The position numbers were made by a program, and so were the translations under genes. Source: Butyriboletus loyo (lineage: Eukaryota > Basidiomycota > Agaricomycetes > Boletales > Boletaceae). Taken from it: a DNA stretch of 64,000 nt. The DNA is taken from positions 276,493 to 340,492 of the forward strand of contig JBBPSI010000008.1 of assembly GCA_038093515.1 (NCBI GenBank), in the 5' to 3' direction. The notes beneath the pieces are model-generated. The model did no database searches. It was not told the DNA's origin and saw only the letters and a program-made list of their open reading frames with translations. Within the stretch, counting starts at the first letter, position 1. Each line of letters starts with the position of its first letter. This document shows, piece by piece, positions 49,622 to 62,088 of the stretch.

Positions 49622-51076
49622 ATGGACAGACTAGCAGCAATGAGAGTCAGTGTTCATTTCTCCTCCTCCTCGACACCCACTGACCGTAACCCCACCTTGT
49701 ATAGGCCCAACAGGGCAGGTGAGCATGACGCTCCCTCGCACAGTCGGGGACATACGTCTGATGACCTACACCCACATAGCCAATATCGAGCGAATCCATA
49801 TGCTCGACAGGACGACTCTGCGTACGAGATGTCCGAAGTTAGGGACAGTACGACCAACCTCACCGCTGACGGAGGCGGAGGCAGGGTAGACGCAGGTGAC
49901 ACCATGGGTGCTTTTTACGCTGAAGTACGTATGTTATCCTCCATGCATGCGTGATCCTCAACTCGTTGCTGCCCTACCTCCCCCCTCCCTCCTTTCCATC
50001 TCCTAATGCCGTACATTCGTATTTAAATGCCACATAGATATCTTCCCTTCAAGACAGTATCAAGACGTTCAACGCCAACGTCGCGCGGATCGACGAGTTT
50101 CATTCACGGTCGTTGAATAACACCGACGATGTTGCTGCCGAACGGAATGCGGGCCAGCTGGCAGAGCTTGTGCAGGAGACAAGTGCGTTAAGTACGACGT
50201 TGAAACGACGTGTTCAGGCATTGGAGAGGCAACCTGCAGGTGGACGAGACGGTCAGATTCGGAAACAACAGGTGAGTGCCCGGAGAATGGGGCAAAGACG
50301 ATGTTTACCACTGGCTTTTTTTCGTAGACGGCGTTTGTCAAGTCCAAATTTGTCGATGCGATTCAAAACTATCAACAAGTGGAACAACAGTACCGCCAAA
50401 AGTACAAGCAACGGATGGAGAGGCAGTTCAAGATTGGTCAGTTTTGTTTATGGAGGGGTATCCCCGGATGTGATGGCTGACTTGCATGTGTTCAGTCAAG
50501 CCGGATGCGACACCGGAGGAGATACGGGCGGTGGTTAACGATGACTCTGGCGGCCAGATATTCAGTCAAGCTGTCAGTGGCCGCAGAATACGTTATGATG
50601 TCCTGGGCTGACTCGACTTAGTTGATGAACTCGAACCGTTATGGTGAATCAAGAGCTGCCTACCGAGAGGTGCAAGAACGGCATCAAGACATCCAGCGCA
50701 TCGAGCAAACTATTGCAGAACTCGCGCAACTGTTTAATGATGTGCGTCGAACAAGATTGTCTACTGGCATGTCACTGACCCTTGTTTCTTTGTGCAGATG
50801 AGCATCATGGTAGAGCAACAGAGTGACGTGATAGACAGCATAGAAACGACCGCGGTAAATGTACAAAAAGACATGGAAGCAGGGTACGCTATGCACATCA
50901 GTCAACTCTTTACCATATCTAATGTCGGCTCCAGAATTGTCCACTCGGATAAGGCCATTATCTCTGCTCGTGGCGCAAGAAAAAAGCGGTGGATCTGCTT
51001 CTTGCTTACCCTTGTCATTCTTGCCATCATCGCCATCATTGTTGCAGTTGTTATCACCAATAACACAAAGAAGTAG
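49622..51076 (+). CDS. SSO1: Plasma-membrane syntaxin (Sso1/2 type t-SNARE)
   Basis: Syntaxins of this class mediate fusion of secretory vesicles with the plasma membrane. After a low-complexity N-terminus come the Habc helices (FYAEISSLQDSIKTFNANV, LVQETSALSTTLKRRVQALE), the FVDAIQNYQQVEQQYRQKYK stretch, ERQFKIVKPDATPEEI, and the SNARE motif from HQDIQRIEQTIAELAQLFND through MVEQQSDVIDSIETTAVN, with glutamine at the zero layer. The C-terminal anchor is WICFLLTLVILAIIAIIVAV and a short tail. Several introns were joined, including one inside the SNARE part at about 50740-50796. Copy assignment (SSO1 or SSO2) cannot be made. Confidence 0.92.
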
Positions 51077-54000
51077 GCGAGCCGCCCGACGTCGCGCGTG
51101 TTGCATGCTTTGCCTCGTTCGTCTTTGTCTCGGGTTTATGATTTTTCCCCCTTTGATCCATTGGACATGTTCTCTTATTTATTCCTTCGCCAATTGGCGG
51201 CATGCCACTCTTTTGGACTGGACTGACACCTCATCGCAAATTGCTCACTAGATCACCATTTCCCACTGGGCCTGTCCATAACCGCTACCATTCACGCTCT
51301 TTTCCGTCTTCGTTATGATCTACTTAATCGAATTTAGCTGGCAATGATTTGGGTCATACAAGTCCTGAAAATTGGTTTCTTTTCGCTCGTTGTGTGGTCT
51401 CCTGGGCACTGGTGTACCTCGTCGTGTTGATCCGTAGGATCGGAACACCGAGTGGGCGTTACGGTTCCCAAACTAGGTGTGAATTCATAAAGAATCGACC
51501 ATGTTTTGATCCCGAGTTGTATGTGTGCATTGTATGATCAAAATGTCGATGGCGTCGGGGGAAGGAAACGACCCGGTTTCTCCTACGTGCGTCTAATCGG
51601 ACTTGGCACATCCAACGTATTCATTCATATCACAAGAAAGCATGTCGCACGACATCGACTATAACAGCGCAACGTACTAGGGAAACAAGGCATCCAAGTC
51701 ATTGGACACGACGACACGCAATCAAACACCGACGGATCGTGCTCGCAGCCAAGTATATGTACCCGACTGACCCCTGGCAGAGCGTCGCCGAAAGAATTTC
51801 AAGTGTGGTAATATGGATGCGACGGCGGTGGCAGCGCGATCGCGTTCCCCCTTTCTCAAAGAACCTATATACGTAGAGCTTGAAGTCTTGCGCGTCGTCT
51901 CAGGTTTCGCCAACGGAGAACCGCTTGCCATCGCCATGACTCTCCGCTGCTTACCTAGCATCCATCGAGAATGAAGGAAGCGGGTGAGGTGATCATTAAC
52001 ATCATGACCAATATATATTATTTTTTCTTATCGTGGAAATGAATACCCTCTGCGGCATATATATCCGTCATCGGAATAAGTGGATCATGGAAGCCGGAGA
52101 GAAACGACATGTTCTGATTGACATGGGAAAAAAAAAGCCTTGTCCTTGAAGTTGGGATCTAGGGAGCTTGGCGTGGCTAGAATCCACGCGGGGGTATACC
52201 CCAGGCCTGATCTTGCCAAGGATGTCCGATGATGATATTTCCCCAACCTAAACGAATATTTCACGAGTGAGTCACTCACGTTAGTGTCAGAGATCATTCA
52301 GGATCCAGGACAAACAATACAAGTGCCGCCATCAGAGTCACCATCGGATAGCACGAATGAAAGACGATCAGATAAGCGCCAACGAGAGTGGAATACAAAT
52401 GCACGTCGCGACGATGTGCCACGGAGATGGGGGTGGACGTGAAATATTGAATTGAAACAACAGCAATGCTCGACCTGTTCAATGTCGGGAATGCGTCTGT
52501 CACGAAACAGTTGTTAGCGAATCCCAGCCGAAGGGGACGTAACTTACACAATCATCAACGTTCAAAAGGGAGATAGAGTGGGGCCCAGTGGCTTGCTTGT
52601 GATACAGTAACCTTTCCCGGAAACAGAAATGTACTAACTTGTTGGTGAGTGAGACGATCAAGATCAGAAGATGCGAAACGAGCACGGAATGCATACGCGT
52701 GCGCGTGTTGTCGGCGCTGGCGTTCCATCTGTCGAAGGACAGACAGGGTCCGGGAATACCGGAAGCCTGCAGCTGGATGTTTGCGCACGTCTAGAGTGGA
52801 CGCGTCGGTTACACATCCTAAACAAAAAGGTTACGTGGGCACTCTTCCACAAAGCAAGACGGATGCCGACACATGCGTGGACCTCGAATGTATGAAATAT
52901 ACATTTGTTCTGGATGCCCTCTAGGAAATCATTCACGGGAGCCGATCCAGATCATGGACTAAACAGGCATGGACTACCGGACCTCGATTGAGTCCGATGA
53001 CAGTGTTGACCTGTCTTGAAACCTACAGCACGATGATGGTGACAGGTTGTTACGATCAGAATTCACCGGAAGGGGCAGCTGGCGGTTACCCTAAGCTGGG
53101 GTCCCAGACGACCTTGCGTGGGCTCCGAGAACGCAAGACAGGGATTATCAGGTTTGACAGGGTGTGGTAGACATTGTGTCCTGGCTGACCATCGTGGTTC
53201 GGAACTGGCATGTCCTTGGGGCTCCCATACGTACAGACGCAAGGATTGGGTGAACTTTAATCTGTGCCCTTGAGACTTGCCGGGCATCGCCGTACTAGTA
53301 GCCTGCCATGAGCCTCGTGCCAGCGCAGGCTAATTGAGATCTAAAGAGAGCAGCTGGAACCATACGCCACCGAGTAGATAAATTGGAAGCGAGCTGGTCG
53401 AGCATCGATGTATTATTCGGTACGGACCCCTACTATGAGAGAAGGCTGCATCAGGATTGAACCACCATACCAGGCACGAAAAGTGCCAATGACATGTTCT
53501 GAACAAACGGATCACTACGCGCTGAGACAGCTGTCATTGGCACTCGAGTTCGAATCACGAATCCGACAACACCCGATGTACACAGAGGGCGCCGCGCGGA
53601 ATCAATCCCCTGTCGCTTGGCCTTGAGGTATTCCGCGAGGCTTGGGGAAACATACACGTCCAGGATGGGTCAGACCAAGAGCGATTGAGTGCATACTCTA
53701 GGTGTTGGCAAAGCGCTGTCGACCATCGACTTCAGCGACTAATCAGCGCCCGTCGTATCGCATGCCAAGCCCAAACAAGCGTGGCGGTCTAACCAACAAT
53801 GTCTAGAGCATCCTAAGGGGGGCCAGTGCGGCAGTATTGTCTTTCTGTCCCTCAACATGAGAAAGGCGCCACCTTGTCGCAGCACACCAGCCCGTTGCTA
53901 CGGGTGATTCGGAATGCCCAGGAAAAACGTGAGACGATGAACGGCGAATGGGACCACGCCAGCATCACTATGCAATCAAATACTAGAGAACTGCCCAATC

Positions 54001-55519
54001 CCGAGCCCACAGCACCCCACCTCGTGCGAGTGGGTCACTCAAGAGGAAAATGTATCAGGCGAGCGGCAATTTGGCAATTGGGTATCATGGAGCCAGGTCG
54101 GCGAACGTTTGTCACACCGATCCAACACGAAAAAAAAATCTGAATACAACCGACGGCACATGTTCAGCGCTGCTTCCCCATCATTAAATAATCAAGCAAT
54201 ACAACCTTATCTGACTATTTCCTCAAGGACGGACGACCATCGTGGGCGAGGTAATGCGCAGCACGCCAGGACGTGAGAGAGATGAATGAGCGAAAATCTA
54301 GAGGCAAAAGACCAAGTGGAAATGAGGGTGGGCGATATCGTCTAAAATATTCGTGTTCAGGTTTGTGTCGTGCTGTGGGAGGAAACTAGTTATTGTCTAT
54401 GTGCTTCAGGAGAAATTATGCGTGCGGGAAAAATGACAACAAGTTGGACATGGAGCCTCCCTGCCAAGTAGCTCATTTCAATTTTGATTTATGACAAGTC
54501 GAGCTGCAAGCAGAAGGTGGAATTTTCAGCACATGAGGCATAACGTTAGGGTGAAGACACGGCTGAGACCGGACGGACGGAGCAAGTGGAAGGGGGGACG
54601 GAACAAGTAGTCGTCGGCGAAAACTTGAGAGCCAAATAATGAAATAAAAGGGTGCGAATTGGTCATCAGTACAAGAAAATTACGCACTCGCAGCGACAAA
54701 TGCTCTGGGCAAATGAATGCATTTTCAAAGGTGTACAATCCACGAGAACACACGAACCAAAGATGGTGAAGACGATGGGACGCGAGTGCCAGATGATAAG
54801 CGCGCAATTATCGATAGCCAAGACTTCGGGAGGACCCCTGAGCCGCCACAGAAGCACAGAAAATTTCCGGAGGTGGACGAACTTGACGTTCTTTGATGCC
54901 ACACTGTGACACTGATATATTTGCACCGTGTTCCGGAATATCGGACGATGAGATGTGACGCCTGCGTGTGAATGGACGTTGGGAAAACACAGTACTGAGT
55001 AAAGTTCAATGATTGCGTGCTCCAACGGGATGCGCTAATGGAGACGGAACAATGTCAGGCACTTCGGTGGATTGTACCCGCGAAACAGAATACGTTCTAT
55101 TTTTGACCACTGAGCCACTGAGCTTGGGCGTACTTGCAGAGACTGGATCTTCACCACTTCCGAGTTGCGTTAAGCCAACCCAGCTGGAATGACCAGGACT
55201 TGGGAAAAGCGGAACCACTTCAGGCCCGAAACCGCTAATTAATAAAAAATATTCTGATTTGGAGGCCTGCAGAAAATCCATCAGTCTGGTTAGCGATGGC
55301 TTGTACGGGAATTACTTAGGACTGGTCAAAAAACGCCACATTGGCACACTAACCTGACCAGTGACCCAGTAAGTTTGATGCGCCCAGCTTCATGACACGG
55401 ATATGAACAAAATTCATGCCCCACCACCCTTCGAAACTGCTCGCACCTTCCTTCAAGCAGTTGACACACAGATAGTATTCAGGCCGCTAGACCGAACCAG
55501 ACAATGGAGTCAACCCACA
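51077..55519. other. Gene desert of about 4.4 kb
   Basis: No open frame here resembles a known protein. Two minus-strand frames at 52294-52788 have a Leu/Val-rich stretch (ending MVTLMAALVLFVLDPE) with an Arg-rich piece upstream and could be exons of a small membrane protein, but splice sites do not join convincingly. Minus-strand frames at 54526-55025 are also unsupported. There is no clear repeat or transposon protein. Confidence 0.45.
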
Positions 55520-57242
55520 TTACAACTCGTCTCTTGTGTTACGGAACCCTTCCTCTTCTTCCTCTTCTTCCCAATCTTGACCGCTTTCACCCTTTGTTTT
55601 CCCATCACGCTTCATATCGAATACTGCATTTCGCAGCACGTCTGTTAAACGTGCATACTCTTCGGCAGTCACATCAACCTGGACCGCACCATCTCCATTG
55701 CCATCCATCGGTATTTCCTCCAGAATCTCGATGACGATTTCGCCATTTTCGCCCTGATTGAGGAAGACTTGCGGGCTGTTGCCACTGAACCCTTGAATTT
55801 CAGGCGATTTCATCAAAGCTTCTACAGCTCGTCTCCAAAAGTCGTCCCATTGACCATCACCTTTATCACCGGAGCTTGATCCTAGCGAACTCTGGAGAGG
55901 CGCCGGGGTAGGTATAGTGAAACGGGATTCCCGACTGAGAAGATGAAGGGGGTGGTCAGATTCATTCATATTCACTTGCTCGCCCGTTTGTCTCTGTTCA
56001 AGCTGTGTTGACTCGGAAGGCGACTGGTCAGGGGTCGGGTCGATGATTTGCCGGCAGCGGACGAGTGACTCGTCGCGCATTTCTAGGCGGGACCTAAACC
56101 CAGGTTCACCACATAAGCGCGGCGTCTGTACCACGAGTACATAGGAACATGTCTTCGCTTCCCGAACGAGAAGTATGGAGTCAGTCATCGTCATCGAACA
56201 GTGGAACTGATGACCATTCATTAAACATTTTTGGGCGACAAACTGATCCAACTTGCCTGAACTTCGACTTCACGAGGTTTCCCCGTTTTATCGCAGAATG
56301 TCCCATCACCCCATCGTTGTACGAGGTAACGAGAACCTGGACCGTGTCCAACCTCCAAATTTGCAGCATGAGGAAGTTGGTCAGCGACGACCACGTCCGC
56401 TCTGTGGTCTGGTGCAACCGGGGAGCGACCCAGCGTGAACGCTTCCCACTGACCAAATCTTAGAATGCACTTTCAAAGAGATCGTGGAAACTTGCCTGTG
56501 GATCTTCAGCAGGCTCATATGGCCCTGGTTACATGATATTTTTTGAGCACGCCAAGCCATTAACGAAAACATGTGTTACCTGTGGGTGGTTGTGTGGGAA
56601 TGAGCTCTTTAAATTGTCTAATTTCGCTGTTGTGGCAATAAGAATACGTGAACCAGGCTTGTCGATGCTAATGGGCGGAATCAGAAATTGACCACGCGTC
56701 CAGATACGATAATCGCACATGAAGGCATTTTCCGGACATAGGCTGAAGCAGTGACCAGCTGTTACGGAGCGTCGCATCACCATCAAAGTCTTCTGTTGCA
56801 GTGCCTGTGTCACGCGCTGGGGGAATGAGGCAAAGGAACTCATTGTCGGGACCAATTTTCATGTGTTGGAGAGAATACGAGGATTCTGACTGCGCTACGT
56901 CCCGGTCACGTCAGTTCGACGAGCTCGTAAACACACGTCAAACATACAGACATTAGGCGCTCCATGGAAAGTTCCAGTTTCAGAACTACCTATTTCCTTC
57001 ACGCCAGCTTGCGAGTACCACGCAGGTGGGGCCCATGATTCGCCAAGGAACTCCTGCTCACCGCCCAGCAAGCCATCCTGGATCCAGCGTTGCGCGGTTT
57101 CATTCAAGACGGGGAAGTCGTTGAGAAAGGTGACACGATACTTTGGGAATGCATAGAGATCTTCAGGACCCGAATACAGCAATCGTGCACTCCCAAGCAC
57201 GATGGGCAAAATAGCGAGGGCGGAAAGAGTGGAACGACTCAT
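55520..57242 (-). CDS. YOS9: ER lectin OS-9/Yos9 with RDEL tail
   Basis: Yos9 recognises trimmed N-glycans on misfolded proteins and hands them to the Hrd1 ubiquitin ligase. A signal peptide (STLSALAILPIVLGSARLLYS) leads into RYRVTFLNDFPVLNE-like sequence, GPDNEFLCLIPP, SWSLLQPMSGKCLHHRQAWF and the MRH domain: TYSYCHNSEIRQFKEL, EDPQWEAFTLGRSP, SRYLVQRWGDGTFCDKTGK, PREVEVQFHCSM and LVREAKTCSYVLVVQTP, including the Gln, Arg, Glu and Tyr that bind mannose-6-type sugars in the fold. Two introns (56449-56495 and 56207-56256) have GC donors. It ends with an acidic run and the ER-retrieval signal RDEL. Confidence 0.9.
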
Positions 57243-58041
57243 CTGGAAGAGTGGCAACATACGGCGACCAAAAACATAATCCTCGTGCCGTGGAAAGCTT
57301 GCTAATTATATCGCCGACTGAAATGGAAGGTAGGCCGACTCCGCGGCCTGGCTTGATGCGGTAGTCATGAGCAGAAACAAACAAATAAATAACATAAATA
57401 ATAAAAGATCTCTCTGCAGTCGTATCAGCACGGCCGCTGATTATCTGGCAGCTGGGCATATTTTCTGTGCATGCGTATGTTGTTCACTTAAGGTTTTCGC
57501 GAGGAGGCCACGCAACCGCCAATCGCCGATCGGCCTGATGGAGACTTGGTGTTGGCATGCATTTGAGTGGTCGTTCGAGCATTTGTTGGGGCTGGAATGG
57601 GACGTTGGTCGTACTTTCTGAGGTGGTTGTTGAGAGAGAGATCAAGTGTGAGAGGGTGGTCTCCAACGTTGATCAGGCCCTGCGTTGCTGTCAGGCGGGT
57701 GGCAATCCCTGGGAGCGACGCAAAATCCAGAAAAATGAATATTCTTTTCTGCATGCTTCGCCCGCCCATTTACGTACGTATTCCCCCGAATATCAGGGGT
57801 TTATATCTTCGAACAGGCAGATTGCCCGACGATAATAATAAATCCTAGTTTTGGCCAGAATTCCACGCGAGGGAAACAATTGCAATACACGTCCCAACTA
57901 TATTCGGTAGGGGGATAATATTTCGTTAAAACGAGGGCTTCACCCTTTCCCCGCTTTTCCTCTCCCCTCGACGCGGACGTCCTTCGCCTATAACCCGTCG
58001 TCGTCAGACTCCCGTGATCACCATTCTCCCACCATTCACAC
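57243..58041. other. Intergenic between YOS9 and the AT-hook gene
   Basis: About 800 bases forming a divergent promoter zone. AT-rich segments occur near 57380-57400 and 57825-57850. I see no gene. Confidence 0.4.
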
Positions 58042-58605
58042 ATGTCCGCCTCTCCACAGCAAGAGGACCCAGCAGACAGATATGACGAAGATATCGAGGA
58101 AAACGATCAGCCAAATTCAGAGGAAGTAGAGGGTGAGCTCTTGTCCTCTGGTCTGTTCAGCATCTGACTCCTCCGTTGCACACCATTTTTTTCAAAATTT
58201 ATACGTCACTTTGTTAGCCGCTACAACACCCAAAGACATCCAGCCTACCAAAAGGGGGCGCGGTCGCCCCAAAGGCAGTAAAAACAAGAAATCAGGGGCT
58301 GCATCTGCCACTACGGCTCCCTCAGATGAGGCACCAGTGAAGAAGAAAAGGGGAAGACCACGCAAAGTATATCTTTCTACCCTTCCCTCCCCCTGATTCT
58401 CGACTGACCGTTTCCCTTATAGGAAAAGAAACCAGATGATTCAGGTGCTGAGGAGCCGCCTACGAAGCGGAGACGTGGCCGTCCGCGTAAGGAGCAAAAA
58501 CCAGAAGAAGCTGTTACGGTGGCCACATCCGCTGCTGCCATTGATGAGGGTTCGGGTGAAACGAGCGTAAAGAGGAAACGAGGTCGGCCACCGAAGAAGA
58601 CTTAA
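58042..58605 (+). CDS. Small AT-hook (HMGA-like) DNA-binding protein
   Basis: The spliced product is about 150 residues and holds four AT-hook cores: KRGRGRPKGSK, KKKRGRPRK, KRRRGRPRK and KRKRGRPPKK, the last at the C-terminus. Acidic and Ser/Ala/Pro-rich linkers separate them. AT-hooks bind the minor groove of AT-rich DNA, so it is likely a nuclear chromatin protein. The two introns are 58131-58217 and 58367-58421; the joins DQPNSEEVEAATTPKD and RPRKEKKPDD keep the frame. This domain order is like HMGA or fungal Hmo-type small architecturals, but no named orthologue can be given. Confidence 0.85.
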
Positions 58606-59092
58606 GTCACTCTTTCTCTTCCTTTCTCTACGTTCTCCGCTGCTTTCGATTATGTTGCATTTCTTGCTTTCTTGTATACCAGATCTCTACGACAAAGCAC
58701 GACTATTGACTCTGCTTTCTGTGTTTCTACTAGGTAAAGCTTACGTAGACTAAATAATGCCGCATCTCATGGGATTTCTTGTCTGCTGACGGGTATTCCG
58801 ACAATCCGTACACATGCCCTTGCTTATTTTTACCACCTGTGAACAGTCGCGTCGATAACCAGAATCCGGACTACTTAAGAAACATGCGTCGCCAATTAGC
58901 TCTGCGGGATATCCTCATGTAACACCGTGCCAAATTAATCACCGTTTTGTACCCTGTGTTACGACGAGAGAAAATTCTAATTGAATCTATGGCTTATGTT
59001 AAAACGCCACCGCCATTTCTGCGTAAACTGAGGGAATTTATTGAGCAATGAGAGCCACGGGTCTACACAGTTGACACGTCAAAAATGTCCTG
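58606..59092. other. Convergent intergenic region
   Basis: About 490 bases between the AT-hook stop and the KMO stop; both genes end here, so this is 3' flanking DNA. No further feature is seen. Confidence 0.45.
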
Positions 59093-60983
59093 TCATCGCC
59101 CACGCAGCCACCGAACAGCGTGGAGAGTAACATAGAATCCAGTAGCCCCGATAACCACGCTACCGAGGCGTCCGGCAAAGGAGAGTATGGAAGACTGTCT
59201 CGCTGCCTTTTTCCGAGCTGTCGCGTAACTAATATCTGGACGGAAGGTGACCATTGTGTAGAGTGGGAGCCATCCAGTAGGGTTAGGAGATGGGAACGGG
59301 ACAGTAGCCAATGACCGCGTGACCGAAGCGAAGGAGTCCTTGCTGAAGGTGATCGTATACAATAAATTATTGAGTGCCTTCTTGAAGAGGTATACGGGCG
59401 TTGTCACGGAATGCCGCATTTCGATACTAGCAGAGGCGAACAATAAATGGGTACCTTAGTAACGATGACGGACTTACTAATTGTCCATGGCGAGTTCACA
59501 GATGGCGACAAGATCCTCGTGCCTTGTTTCAGTGTACTTGGACAGGGCATTGAATAGCCTCGTGTCCGTGGGTTCTTGTTCCCCTATGTGGGTTGTTGGG
59601 CTGCAAGGAACCACGCCCTCCTGCAGAAGCAGTGCCTGCAAAACCCTAACATCCTCCAGCCCGCAGTTGAGGCCTTGTCCATAAAAGGGTACCATGGAAT
59701 GTGCAGCGTCGCCCAATATTATACACCGATCCTTGTAATGATACGGCTTTGCCTAATGGTGATTGGATCTCTGAGATCCTTGACCACCAAACGTGTTCAA
59801 GTAGGGCGCACCTTGATACTTATAAGTGGGCTTCGCGGGTTCTTGGTGAAATCATCGAGTAATTTGTCTTCTCCGAGCAGGAGGAGGGCATCTGGGAAGT
59901 ATGTCCTGAACCACGATAAGATCGCTTCGCGACCTACTAAGCGATCAAGGTCGATGGTGGGTGCGAACAGGGTGCATGTGAAGGATCTGTCCTTGAAATG
60001 GAGTGAGTTAGCAGGTAGGGGAAAAAACGAGATGACAGGCATTTACTTTGTTTGGGAGCGCGATGAGCATGAAGGAGTGGCGAGGCCAAATGTGAAGGTG
60101 ATTCGGATCAAGCAAGAATTCAGGCTGACCATGCTCGTCACAGCCTGCCGGCATTTTAAGTTCAATATATTCATGCGGAATATATTCCTGCTGGAAATTA
60201 ATTCTGGGTGCCTCCAGTCAGCGTCCCTCGGACCCCATCCAGCAAGCAGGCTAGCACACCTTACAACCCTCATCAATTGGTGACGGACAATGGAATAACT
60301 ACCGTCTGCACCTATGCAGAGGCGAAAGGTGGCTTGGACATCCGTCTCTGAATTTGTATCTCGGACAACCATTGTTCTATTGTCGAAATCGACGGAGAGA
60401 ACCTTGTGATTGAAGCACAAACAGACATTGGGAATCGCGGATGCCTCCCCAAGCAAGCCCTCATTGAGAAGGGCGCGATCTATGGAGTTGATGCACTGCA
60501 AGAAGAGAACGCCCGAAGGTGCTCGTTAGTATACACCCGACAGACACGCGAGTGAGGTATAATACGCCAACCAACATACCCACCTGTCCGTTCTTATCAT
60601 ACTGTTGGCTATGCTGATTTCCGTGAATGTCGTGAATCATCCGACCGCGCATTGGGATAACGGTCTGTAAGAATCTGGCGGTGGCAGCTGGATCAACAGC
60701 TTGTAAAGCGGTAATTCCACGAGATGATATTGCGAGGTTAATCGAGCGCTGCTGGGCAGCGGCCTTGGAGGAGGGAAGCCGCACATCTGGTGGGGTTGAA
60801 ACTAATTTGTAACTAGGACAACTCAGCAGCTTGCTTACCGGGCCTTGCTTCATAGACGACAACATTCCAACCCAACTTGGCGAGGGATATTGCCGCAAGA
60901 CAACCCACGGGCCCAGCACCAACCACAATCGCCGTTCGTGTCTTGTCTATATGCCAGTGCTGGTCCTGGCTCGTAGTTGACAT
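59093..60983 (-). CDS. BNA4: Kynurenine 3-monooxygenase
   Basis: This FAD enzyme of the outer mitochondrial membrane hydroxylates L-kynurenine with NADPH and oxygen, in the tryptophan-to-NAD pathway. The N-terminus has the Rossmann motif IVVGAGPVGCLAAISLAKLGW; then [87 protein letters not shown] and the FAD-binding CIILGDAAHSMVPFYGQGLN. The C-terminus ends with a helix LGSVVIGATGFYVTLHAVRW that could be the membrane anchor. About ten introns. It starts 119 bases from the divergent kynureninase gene. Confidence 0.93.
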
Positions 60984-61102
60984 GCGTTCAGGGATACAAA
61001 ATGGTGGCAGCCGCCGGTCTAGGAGCTGACGTTTTCACGCCCGATGTAGCAAGTGCCAGCGGATCTGATTGTACTATACTTCGCTAAACAGTCTCCCTCC
61101 TT
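60984..61102. promoter_or_regulatory. Shared promoter region of KMO and kynureninase
   Basis: Only 119 bases separate the two start codons, so both genes must be driven from here. The sequence includes TATACTTCG on the kynureninase side. Co-regulation is inferred from position. Confidence 0.55.
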
Positions 61103-61994
61103 AATGCCTTCAACGGATCACAAGGACCTCACCGTCGTGCTTACCGATGATCAGTTCTCCATCCCAACAAACAGGGAATGCAGCGCCCAGCTTTCTGAGC
61201 CCAATGGTTGCCATTAGCCGTTCTTACCAGGGACCGAGTACACTTACGCAGTCTTTTCCCGTGCCATTCAGGTGACCGCCGATGCGCGTATCTCTGCGGT
61301 AATTCTCTGGGCCTATTAGCTAAACGGTCAAAGGCTTTCCTTGAAGAAGAGCTGGACGTATGGGGAACTCGGTGAACCACCCGCTGAGGACATCGGTTGT
61401 CCCCTTGTTAACACATTCATTCCTCAGGGCAGTAGAAGGTCACTTTAAACACCCACATGGCCGTGAATGGATGAATATTGCAGAAACGGTCACCCCTCTA
61501 CTTGCTCAATTGGTTGGTGAGTGTCTCTCAGAAATATCAGCCACGTCACTTTTCAGGTATTTGTATCTACGTCCTCAGGTGCTCAGGAGAAAGAAGTTGC
61601 TTGTATGGGGACGTTGACTGCGAATCTGCATCTCATGATGTCAGCATTCTACAAGCCGACCCCTACTCGCTTCAAGATTCTCTGCGAAGGCAAAGCTTTT
61701 CCCTCGGACCAAGTATGTGCAGTATTTTTGATATCCATACAAGCAATTTAATAGACCCGTCCGCGTCTGCAGTACGCATTCGCCTCGCAAGCTCGCCTGC
61801 ACGGATATGACCCGGCTCAGGCGATTATCGAGATGCTTCCCCGGCGTGGCGAGTTCACCCTTCGCGAATCGGATATACTCGACATGATCGCTAAGGAGGG
61901 TTCGTCCATCGCCCTTGTAATTTTCAGCGGCGTGCAGTATTACACTGGACAGTGGTTTCCCATGAAGGCGATCACCAATGCCGTGAAGGCACAA
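61103..61994 (+). CDS. BNA5: Kynureninase, 5' part only
   Basis: Kynureninase is a PLP enzyme that turns kynurenine or 3-hydroxykynurenine into anthranilates, the step after KMO. The visible exons give [136 protein letters not shown] and [20 protein letters not shown], ending AVKAQ at a good GTAAGT donor (61995). The family then continues with the block containing the PLP lysine, which is not found in this window. Copia sequence begins about 100 bases further. The gene is therefore interrupted or truncated. Confidence 0.9.
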
Positions 61995-62088
61995 GTAAGT
62001 TTACGAACCCCTTATGTGCTTTTTACGTATGCACCCCTACTCCGAACACCGACAGCCGCACTCGAGCTTCGGTCGTTCCCACTGGGTT

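Noticed and set aside
52294..52788. Possible small membrane protein on the minus strand
   Set aside because: The two exon-like pieces do not join at convincing splice sites and match nothing I know, so I list the stretch as gene desert.
53530..53580. A GTTCGAATC phrase resembling a tRNA T-loop
   Set aside because: No acceptor, D or anticodon arm can be folded around it on either strand.
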